This document shows positions 24,182-30,020 of a DNA stretch of 30,020 nt, in pieces. A program made the position numbers and the translations under genes. The stretch's first letter is position 1. The number at the start of each line of letters is the position of its first letter. The stretch is taken from NCBI GenBank assembly GCA_023228145.1, contig JALOBU010000036.1:1-30020 (forward strand), written 5' to 3'. A model generated the notes under the pieces. It was not told the DNA's origin and made no database searches. It was given only the letters and a program-made list of their open reading frames with translations. This stretch comes from Bacteroidales bacterium. Its GTDB lineage: Bacteria > Bacteroidota > Bacteroidia > Bacteroidales > CAIWKO01.

Positions 24182-24937
24182 TTAATACAAAAAGGGGATA
24201 ATCGCCTTTCTTTTTGATGGGTAATCACAAAAATTATTCTTATACCAGTGGTGGTTGGATACAGCCCTTGGCAAGAGATTTACAATAGTCCAGACACAAA
24301 ATGACAAGCCGGCCAGCGACCAGGATAATATGGCAAATCCCACCCATTCCAACATTTCGCCAAAATAATTCGGGCATGAAATAAAACGGTACATCCCTCC
24401 GTGAGGTATCTGATAATCATGAGAATTTTTACGAATATTGATTAGTATGTTATCGGAATATACATGGATGCTGAAGCCTGCAACAAACAAAACCAACCCG
24501 GAGATAAACCTTGGGTCGCTGAACCATTCTGTGCTGTAATCTGCAAAAAATCCAAGATAATAGCCGTTGAAAAAAGCATTGAAGGCATTAAACATGATAC
24601 CAAAACTCATCACGGCAGCAGGCATCATTTTTCCTTCGGTTTTCAGACGGAACGGAAATATCAGGTCGCGGTAAAAGTAATGCATCATCCAAAGGGCGTA
24701 TATAAAAAGGCATACTGTATTTCCGGTGTTGTTGCCCATAAAGAAAAAAAGCGAAAAAACCAGCAGGGGAGGAGCTTCCATAATTATCCATCCCAGGCGG
24801 TTATTGATAAGTGCGCCCCATTTTTTGCTGATAAATTTACCATAAGGGGCTGTGATTTTAAAGAGCAGACCGAAAATTATAAGCCCTATCAGCATCCAGG
24901 CAATAATGAGTTGATTAAAAAAAGTTTCTGATATCAT
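24182..24937 (-). CDS. Steroid 5-alpha-reductase family (DUF1295-like) membrane enzyme
   Basis: A 251-residue integral membrane protein with about six hydrophobic segments. The C-terminal half has the signature of the steroid 5-alpha-reductase/ICMT-like fold: ISGLVLFVAGFSIHVYSDNI, then QIPHGGMYRFISCPNYFGEMLEWVGF (split here as GGMYRFISCPNY and FGEMLEWVGF), and NLLPRAVSNHHWYKNNF near the end. Family members use NAD(P)H to reduce double bonds of steroids or related lipids. I chose the ATG at 24937; a longer in-frame version from 25012 would run back into the SDR gene and has no distinct support. It is 13 bases downstream of the SDR gene in the same unit. The two together resemble a lipid or sterol-modifying pair; the substrate is unknown. 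Confidence 0.88.
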   Translation of the reverse strand: MISETFFNQLIIAWMLIGLIIFGLLFKITAPYGKFISKKWGALINNRLGWIIMEAPPLLVFSLFFFMGNNTGNTVCLFIYALWMMHYFYRDLIFPFRLKTEGKMMPAAVMSFGIMFNAFNAFFNGYYLGFFADYSTEWFSDPRFISGLVLFVAGFSIHVYSDNILINIRKNSHDYQIPHGGMYRFISCPNYFGEMLEWVGFAILSWSLAGLSFCVWTIVNLLPRAVSNHHWYKNNFCDYPSKRKAIIPFLY

Positions 24938-24950
24938 TTTTGAAAAAAAA

Positions 24951-25925
24951 TTATAAATAAGAGTTCTCTTTAAACCAGATAAATGCATCGTGAATGCTTT
25001 CATAGAGTTCACGATAAGAAAAATTCAGTTCTTTGCGGGCTTTTTCAGAAGAGATGTCCGGATGGCTGCACCGGAGTATTTCAATTGTTTGTCTGTTAAA
25101 AACTACTTTAATTTCTTTGTTTAGTAAAGGCCTTACTATGGGCACTGAAAGCTTTGCAAGCCATAACGGGCAAATAAAACCCGGGGTTTTTACTCCGCAA
25201 ACCTTAGCGAAAATTTCGCCAAACTCCCGTATACAGTGCCATTTACCCGATAGCAAATATTTTTCACCCGGGCGTGCCATCGTAATTGCATTGACAGTGG
25301 CCGCAGCCACATCGCGTACATCCACAAAGTCGTAGCCTCCGTTAACCAAGGCAGGAATCTTTCTATGGTAAAGATTTAGCATGGTGCGACCAATGAGCGA
25401 AGGCTTGTAGTCGCCGGGGCCAATGACAGAGGTAGGATTCAGTACAACGGTTTCAAATTTACCGCTGTTGGCTTCCCTGACCAAAACTTCAGACATTGCT
25501 TTGGTTTTGTCATAAATAAATTCAGAATCAGTAACAAGCGGGCGCAGCTCATCAAGGGGTTTATCTAATGGAAATGCATTAAAAGCATGTATGGAACTGA
25601 AGTGAATCAAGCGTTTTACACCATGCTGAAGGCATTTTTTAATGAGGTTTTTTGTCCCTGTAACATTGGTTTCATAAACGGCATTGTCATCATCAAGGTT
25701 CACAGAAATGTATGCAGCCATATTGATGACGACATCCACACCTTGCAGAAAAGCATCCAGAGTTTCAGGAGCGGTAAGGTTGCCTTTAAATATATGAACG
25801 GGAAGTTTGCTGAAAGACCTGTCGTCGCGATATGACAATACATTGATTTCAAAACCTTTTTCTATCAGTAACGGGCATAAGCTGGCCCCAACGTGTCCAC
25901 TCGCTCCGGTAACGGCAACTTTCAT
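24951..25925 (-). CDS. Extended SDR, NAD-dependent epimerase/3-beta-HSD-like
   Basis: A 324-residue cytoplasmic oxidoreductase. The N-terminal Rossmann motif TGASGHVGASL at 6-16 binds NAD(P), D(V)VINMAAYISV near 64-74 is typical of extended SDRs, and the catalytic YxxxK is YDKTK near 148-152, with SSIHAFN supplying the Ser. NPTSVIGPGDYKPS and DFVDVRDVA follow. This matches the dihydroflavonol-4-reductase/3-beta-hydroxysteroid dehydrogenase group. The next gene in the unit is a steroid 5-alpha-reductase-like protein, so a joint role in reducing and isomerising a polycyclic or isoprenoid lipid is plausible, but this is inference. The promoter (TATCTTCG, 25939-25946) has one mismatch. Confidence 0.88.
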   Translation of the reverse strand: MKVAVTGASGHVGASLCPLLIEKGFEINVLSYRDDRSFSKLPVHIFKGNLTAPETLDAFLQGVDVVINMAAYISVNLDDDNAVYETNVTGTKNLIKKCLQHGVKRLIHFSSIHAFNAFPLDKPLDELRPLVTDSEFIYDKTKAMSEVLVREANSGKFETVVLNPTSVIGPGDYKPSLIGRTMLNLYHRKIPALVNGGYDFVDVRDVAAATVNAITMARPGEKYLLSGKWHCIREFGEIFAKVCGVKTPGFICPLWLAKLSVPIVRPLLNKEIKVVFNRQTIEILRCSHPDISSEKARKELNFSYRELYESIHDAFIWFKENSYL

Positions 25926-25938
25926 GTTGAATTTTTTG

Positions 25939-25946
25939 CGAAGATA
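25939..25946 (-). promoter_or_regulatory. Probable -7 box for the SDR/5-alpha-reductase unit
   Basis: Minus-strand TATCTTCG has one mismatch to TAnnTTTG and lies 13 bases before the ATG at 25925. A long A/T tract upstream could act as the -33 region. Confidence 0.45.
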
Positions 25947-25997
25947 GTTTTTTTTTAAAAAAAGAAGAGCTTATTGTTTTGACCTTGAAATTAATTA

Positions 25998-26117
25998 GTG
26001 ACAAAATACGTAACGCCCGGAGGCTCCACGGTGATTGAAGCAAACGACACACTGATAATTATCTCAGACAATCCCGAAGAGCTTGACAAAGTGAGCGATT
26101 GCCTTATTAAACCCTAA
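25998..26117 (+). pseudogene. Remnant of a K+/H+ antiporter C-terminal (TrkA-C/RCK-C) domain
   Basis: A 39-codon frame ending in TAA reads KYVTPGGSTVIEANDTLII, then ISDNPEELDKVSDCL. It has the core of a TrkA_C domain (P-x-G-S-T-x-I-x-x-x-D-x-L-I), as found at the end of NhaP2/CvrA-type potassium/proton antiporters. A TAA two codons upstream closes the frame, and the preceding bases show no membrane domain, although FDLEIN in a shifted frame just upstream might be another scrap. This is the tail of a gene whose body has been lost. The CNNM gene on the other strand is 29 bases away. Confidence 0.75.
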
Positions 26118-26146
26118 ACAGCTTATATCGGGGTGGCAGCATTTTG

Positions 26147-27211
26147 TTAATCTTTCCCTTTGTTGATTTTATCCAGCAGGCGGTATTTTTCCTGCCTCAT
26201 CTTCCATCTTTCCCTGGCAAACTGCTGCATATCTGCAACGGTGTCTTTCTCGTCAATAATTTCAAACCCAAGGAGTGTTTCTATGATGTCTTCCATGGTA
26301 ACTATCCCATCCATTCCTCCATACTCGTCCACAACAACGGCTATGTGTTCTTTTTTTTCAAGCAATAACTCCCAGGCTCTGAAAAGAGGCATAGAGTCGG
26401 GCATAAAAACGATTTCCCTTTTCAAGTCTTTCAGTTTCAGGCCAACATTATCTTCGGCAAGTTTTTCGAAAACAGTTTGACGGAAAACATAACCCGTAAT
26501 ATGTTCATCGTTTCCTGAATAAATAGGTATTCTTGAAAATTTTAAATACTCCTTATTCTTCAGGAAATCGTTGAGGTCCATATTTTCATCGGCAACGGAA
26601 ACCACCACTCTGGGAGTCATAACTTCGTGTGTTTTTATAGTTTTCAGGCGTATCAGGTTTTGAATTATTTTATTTTCTTTTTCGCCAAATACACCTTCAT
26701 CGGCTCCAATGTTTGCCAGAGCCGAAATTTCCTCCCTGCTGGTGGTTTGTTCTGTGGATTTGCTTGAGATAATCCTTGTAATATATGATGAAATGATAAC
26801 CAGAGGATAAGTAATAAAAATCATAAAGCGAATAACAACCCCGGCCATGTTTGCAAATTTCCTCCAATACTTAGCGCCAATGGTCTTTGGTATTATTTCT
26901 GTCAGCACGAGTATCAGAATTGTCAGTATGGCCGAAACCAACCCGAAGTAAGCTTCTCCAAAGACTTATGTCGCTTGTGCACCAACACCCGCAGCACCAA
27001 AGGTATGAGCAGCCGTATTCAGAGAAAGGATAGCCGAAAGCGGCTTGTCAACATTTTGTTTAAGTTTTTTAAGGTGTAAAGCTCCTTTTTTCCCTGATTT
27101 CTCAATGACCTTTAAAAAAGTATAAGGTGTTGATAGCAATACTGCTTCCATAATTGAGCAGATAAAGGAAATAATAAGAGCCAGAAATAAGTAAAAAAGA
27201 AGTAGTGTCAT
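26147..27211 (-). pseudogene. CNNM/DUF21-CBS (hemolysin C/CorC-type) transporter gene interrupted by in-frame TAA
   Basis: The gene should encode about 354 residues: a CNNM (DUF21) membrane domain (about 1-160; LALIISFICSIMEAVLLS, then NTAAHTFGAAGVGAQAT and the TEIIPKTIGAKYW signature), then two CBS domains (about 180-305; KTHEVMTPRVVVS, HIAVVVDEYGGMDGIVT, MEDIIETLLG). An in-frame TAA at 26966-26968 follows GVGAQAT, and translation resumes in the same frame with VFGEAYFGLVSAILT, so a single base change explains it. The upstream part alone is 81 residues; the downstream part has a possible TTG restart at 26941. The start is set at the ATG at 27211, since an earlier TTG (27232) lies within the -7 box. 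Family role: Mg2+/divalent cation transport or homeostasis. It lacks the C-terminal CorC_HlyC domain, as many short Bacteroidota members do. Confidence 0.88.
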
Positions 27212-27229
27212 CCATACGAATTTGTCGCA

Positions 27230-27237
27230 CAAAAATA
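27230..27237 (-). promoter_or_regulatory. Bacteroidota -7 box for the CNNM gene
   Basis: Minus-strand TATTTTTG, exact TAnnTTTG, 18 bases upstream of the ATG at 27211. No clear TTG-type -33 element was seen. Confidence 0.6.
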
Positions 27238-27307
27238 ATGAAAATTCAGTTGATAACTGCCTGTTGACGGCGGGTTATAGGATTTCAACATTACGGCTTA
27301 AACCAAG

Positions 27308-27343
27308 ATTTGTCATTAGGAATATAATGAACTAATGACAAAT
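27308..27343. repeat. Perfect 12-bp inverted repeat
   Basis: ATTTGTCATTAG (27308-27319) and CTAATGACAAAT (27332-27343) are exact reverse complements separated by 12 bases. Both arms contain the GTCATTA core that recurs at 27461-27467 and in the palindrome near 27504-27524. Confidence 0.75.
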
Positions 27344-27497
27344 GCGAAAGGAAGCGGGCAGAATCTGCATGTCCCGCACACAATGTGTCGGGGGGTAATC
27401 CGGACATAGAAAATCTTACATTTTAAACTTTATAAAATGTTAAATTTTCTTAGTCGATTCGTCATTACAATATGCTGGTTTACTTATGCTTATATGA

Positions 27498-27529
27498 TTA
27501 ATTTTCTAATGACGGTCATAAGAAATTAA
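27498..27529. repeat. Near-perfect palindrome with TAATGAC/GTCAT core
   Basis: The sequence from TTTCTAATGAC (27503-27513) to GTCATAAGAAA (27515-27525) folds on itself with one mismatch, and AT-rich TTAA flanks extend the symmetry by several bases to 27498 and 27529. It has no T-run, so it is not terminator-like; a dimeric protein binding site or a recombination site fits better. Confidence 0.6.
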
Positions 27530-27543
27530 TTTTTAAATGACAA

Positions 27544-27731
27544 ATTTGGATTAATGTAACCTGCGGACTTGTGCCTGCCTGTTTTATAACTCCTATTATG
27601 TTAAAGCTGCAACGATACTAAAATAAAACTAACATAGCGAAAAGCCCGCCGGTAAAATATGTGGGGCGCAAAAGCATTTTGCCTGGCGGGTGAAAAAATA
27701 CATTGAAAACAATATGTTTAATAAAATTTTT
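27544..27731. other. Rest of the gene-free spacer, with a GC-rich hairpin
   Basis: No gene is supported here. A hairpin pairs CCCGCC (27645-27650) with GGCGGG (27685-27690) and extends inward through GGTAAAAT against ATTTTGCC with one bulge and one wobble. It is GC-rich for the region, and on the minus strand it is followed only by a short T run, so it is at best a weak terminator. A 113-residue minus-strand frame at 27618-27959 is rejected. Confidence 0.4.
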
Positions 27732-27739
27732 TATATTTG
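27732..27739 (+). promoter_or_regulatory. Bacteroidota -7 box upstream of the MORN/WD40 gene
   Basis: TATATTTG is an exact TAnnTTTG match on the plus strand, giving a leader of about 180 bases to the ATG at 27928. A nearer candidate (TATTTTTA, 27882-27889) has one mismatch. If the distal site is used, the three 10-base repeats at 27751-27780 are at the start of the leader. Confidence 0.4.
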
Positions 27740-27750
27740 AAAAAAAAACG

Positions 27751-27780
27751 TTTGTAAGCGATTGTAAGCATTTGTAAATG
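27751..27780 (+). repeat. Three tandem 10-base repeats
   Basis: TTTGTAAGCG, ATTGTAAGCA and TTTGTAAATG follow each other exactly, sharing TTGTAA in each unit. The 10-base period is one helical turn, as seen in arrays of protein binding sites. They lie just after the -7 box at 27732-27739. Confidence 0.5.
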
Positions 27781-27927
27781 GACTTGCGGCAACACAATCG
27801 TTGTGGGCAATTATGACAAAAGCAATTATAATATGACACGTCGAATTGAAATAAATAATTTATTATTCGAATTCCATTCTTTATTTTTAATGCTGAAATT
27901 AATATTGAAAACAAAAAAGAAAAACAT

Positions 27928-29715
27928 ATGAAAACGAGACTATTATTTGTACTTTTCATTTTTGCATTTATTCATATACATGCACAGGAAAAAATCTTTT
28001 ATGGCGATTGCAAAAACGGTTTTGGAGTAAAAGTAACAGCCGATAAAACATCAATCTTAGGATATTTCCAGGACGGCCAAATGAATGGTTACTCACTTGC
28101 CATCATGCCTAATGGAGATATGTACGCTGGTTTTTTAAAAAACAATGTATGCTGGGGCAAAGGAATTTTTCTTTATTCACAAGGTTTTATTTATATGGGC
28201 GATTATGTGAATAATGCGATGGAAGGTTCAGGTACTCTTTTTGTTCCCAACACGCAAATCCAGGATGGGACATTCAGCAAAAACCAACAGGTACAGGTTA
28301 CAAAAATTGAAACCAAAAACGTAAATTCCACCTGTCTTTTGGGCGACTGCGAAAAAGGGCCAGGCCTGATATTCGAAAACGTTCAATCATTTTCTTGCAT
28401 TGGAAAAGATATGATTTTTGAAAGAAGGCCAGATGGTTACCAGTATTTCGGTCCCCGCAGTGGTGAGGGCTATATGGCCATCATAACCAAAGAATACTTT
28501 TATGTGGGTATGGGAAAAGACCGTTTACCCAAGGGCGAGGGAGGAAAATTCTACAACCTGACATCGACAGTTGATTTTGGCAATTGGTATTCGATAAAAA
28601 TAGGAGATCAGGATATTTCCATCTGTTGCGGGCTGAACAAAACCTGTCCTTTACAAATAAGTCTTTCTAATCAGTTTAAAGTGCCTGTGAATGAAAAAAT
28701 CAACAATGTGAAATTTAGCAAAGATTTTAGAAAAATGATGGTATGGCTTGAGGATCTGAGTTGTGTCAGTTACGATATTGATAAAAAAATACTAAGCCCG
28801 CTATCGGGTAGTGATAAAGTCAGGGGCTTCGCCATTTCAAATGATGGAAAATTTGGCGCATATATTACTCCCGATCAACTAAAGGTTTTTGATCTATCTA
28901 CAAACAAGGTTTTATTCACTTTTAATGATACAGTTATAAGTGACCGGCTTGTGTTTACTCCGGACAATAAGTACTTGATTTATTGTGTAAATAAAATCAG
29001 TTTCAGTCGCTTTAAATGGATATCCGAATTGGCAAAAGTTATTGACCTTAAAAATGGGTTATTAGTTAATGACTTTGTTGTGGACTCTTACACCGATGAA
29101 TTAGGACCTCTGGCTACGTATGATATAAACAGTAAAGATTTTTATTATTTTGACTACCATGGCCCTTTGATAATTACAGATAAAAATCAGTTATTTTTCA
29201 ATTTTGGTAATGACATTAAAATTATAGATTGCATGACTGATTCATTAAAAAAATTCTTTAAGTATTCCTATGAAGAACGTAGAAAAAGCCTTATATTACG
29301 GTTTACTGTTTCGCCTTCAGGTACACGCCTTGCTACTGTCAATGAACAAGGAGTCCGTATTTGGAATGCTAAAACTGCAAAAGAAGAAACATGGATTTCG
29401 GAAACCTCCAACTACACTATAAAAGATATGTCAGAATCAGATGATATACGGGATAAAGATTTTATATCAACGAAGATTAAATCACTAAACTTCTCTCCCA
29501 ACGATTCTTCTTTAATAATAAAAATTGATGATAATCTGATGTTTATAAAACTTGATCAAAAAACATCGGGGCAGTCAGGAGATAAAACATGGTTTAAAAA
29601 TTATACAGTATTACAAACCATTAAGATACCGTATGTAGTGATTTCACTTGATGGTTCTAAGTTGATTTACAGATCTTGGGATGGGGTAATATCAATTTAT
29701 GATATTAAATATTAG
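27928..29715 (+). CDS. Exported MORN-repeat plus WD40-like propeller protein
   Basis: A 595-residue protein with a signal peptide at about 1-19 (FAFIHIHAQ). Residues about 22-135 carry degenerate MORN motifs of the form G-x(4-5)-G-G-x-Y-x-G (YGDCKNGFGVKV, DMYAGFLKNN, FIYMGDYVNNAMEGSGTL), and another copy around GYQYFGPRSGEGY. Residues about 245-595 are a WD40-type propeller (NNVKFSKDFRKMMVW, RGFAISNDGKFGAYI, FTVSPSGTRLATV, SLNFSPNDSSLIIKI, ending WDGVISIYDIKY). Both modules are scaffolds for protein or lipid contact, and no enzyme motif is seen. There is no T9SS tail, so it is likely periplasmic or membrane-associated. Function unknown. Confidence 0.8.
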   Translation: MKTRLLFVLFIFAFIHIHAQEKIFYGDCKNGFGVKVTADKTSILGYFQDGQMNGYSLAIMPNGDMYAGFLKNNVCWGKGIFLYSQGFIYMGDYVNNAMEGSGTLFVPNTQIQDGTFSKNQQVQVTKIETKNVNSTCLLGDCEKGPGLIFENVQSFSCIGKDMIFERRPDGYQYFGPRSGEGYMAIITKEYFYVGMGKDRLPKGEGGKFYNLTSTVDFGNWYSIKIGDQDISICCGLNKTCPLQISLSNQFKVPVNEKINNVKFSKDFRKMMVWLEDLSCVSYDIDKKILSPLSGSDKVRGFAISNDGKFGAYITPDQLKVFDLSTNKVLFTFNDTVISDRLVFTPDNKYLIYCVNKISFSRFKWISELAKVIDLKNGLLVNDFVVDSYTDELGPLATYDINSKDFYYFDYHGPLIITDKNQLFFNFGNDIKIIDCMTDSLKKFFKYSYEERRKSLILRFTVSPSGTRLATVNEQGVRIWNAKTAKEETWISETSNYTIKDMSESDDIRDKDFISTKIKSLNFSPNDSSLIIKIDDNLMFIKLDQKTSGQSGDKTWFKNYTVLQTIKIPYVVISLDGSKLIYRSWDGVISIYDIKY

Positions 29716-30020
29716 GCAGGTGAAGAAAAAAGTGAAAAATGCGGGTTAAATATTTAATTAATTAATGTGCATTGATGGAAAAGGAAAAAGAACAATATTA
29801 ACAATCTATAAAATAAATAAATAACTGCCCACAACATGCGGTATAGCCAATAAGGGTTTCAGAGGTGTGCGAAGCACATCGCCCGCATCAATCTTTCGTC
29901 TCGGTTGATAGGAACGTCGCTCCGCAATCCCTTACTGGCCATACCGCCACCGTTCGGGCTGCATTTCCTGATGCAAAGTTCCGGAGCTTTAATAAGTTTT
30001 AAAAAGTAACTGCCTCCCTG
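29716..30020. other. Gene-free end of the window
   Basis: No gene is supported in these 305 bases. The first hundred are AT-rich with no terminator visible. The GC content rises sharply from about 29825 onward, within the inverted-repeat element, and the last 70 bases hold short self-complementary pieces (for example GCATTTCCTGATGC at 29961-29974). The element may continue past the window end. Confidence 0.5.
29838..29947. repeat. Structured inverted-repeat element
   Basis: GCGGTATAGCCAATAAGGG (29838-29856) and CCCTTACTGGCCATACCGC (29929-29947) pair over 19 positions with only two G-T wobbles. Between them are smaller hairpins: GTGTGC-GAA-GCACAT around 29865-29879 and ATCAA...GTTGAT around 29888-29909. 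The whole resembles a folded RNA or a recombination/insertion target. TAACTGCCC precedes it at 29822, and a partial TAACTGCC recurs at 30007, near the window end. Confidence 0.55.

Noticed and set aside
24938..25012. N-terminal extension of the 5-alpha-reductase-like protein
   Set aside because: The extra 25 residues are read from inside the SDR gene; the ATG at 24937 begins directly before the first membrane segment.
27618..27959. 113-residue minus-strand frame
   Set aside because: Crosses the start of the MORN/WD40 gene and the repeat-rich leader; Cys/Phe-rich composition typical of an accidental frame.
29821..29947. Integron attC site
   Set aside because: The element folds, but the outer RYYYAAC and GTTRRRY core sites are not found at its ends and no integrase is present.

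Overview
The window looks like chromosomal DNA from an uncultured member of the Bacteroidota. Three proteins carry C-terminal type IX secretion (T9SS) sorting domains, there is a TonB-dependent receptor, and nearly every transcription unit is preceded by the Bacteroidota -7 box TAnnTTTG instead of a sigma70 -10 box. The DNA is AT-rich, genes lie on both strands, and Shine-Dalgarno sequences are scarce. I saw no rRNA, tRNA, CRISPR array or intact mobile element.

Layout. 1-2000: ornithine aminotransferase (rocD, minus) with its terminator, divergent from a DUF1905/YdeI-type protein. 2059-3795: a secreted C10 cysteine protease with a CUB domain and a T9SS tail. 4250-11363: one plus-strand unit with its own promoter and terminator. 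It holds a small one-helix membrane protein, a hemoglobin/heme-type TonB receptor and two T9SS-secreted RCC1 beta-propeller proteins, the second with two propellers. 11400-11760: a decayed minus-strand copy of a TonB receptor plug and a possible 30-residue membrane peptide. 11765-13825: DUF3795, Elp3-like radical SAM and DUF6873-like genes. 13829-15849: a GT2 glycosyltransferase fused to a membrane, sugar-transferase-like half. 16298-20099: TPR/PD40 protein, DnaQ-type exonuclease, FAH-family hydrolase and a small secreted protein. 20121-23648: a second class III aminotransferase divergent from a universal stress protein, then an unrecognised 390-residue protein. 23651-24175: a repeat-rich AT-rich spacer and a small unknown gene. 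24182-25925: an extended SDR and a steroid-5-alpha-reductase-like membrane enzyme. 25998-27211: the tail fragment of a K+/H+ antiporter and a CNNM/CBS transporter gene interrupted by an in-frame TAA. 27238-27927: a gene-free stretch rich in inverted and direct repeats. 27928-29715: a secreted MORN plus WD40-like protein, followed by a structured inverted-repeat element at 29838-29947.

The most system-like locus is 4250-11363. A TonB receptor is co-transcribed with secreted seven-bladed propellers that the T9SS would place on the surface or release, which would suit capture of a ligand and its import; this is inference. The best evidence of gene decay is the receptor plug remnant (11573-11757), the antiporter tail (25998-26117) and the nonsense codon in the CNNM gene (26966-26968). 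Several start sites that a naive reading places upstream fall inside the TAnnTTTG promoter box, and I moved them downstream.
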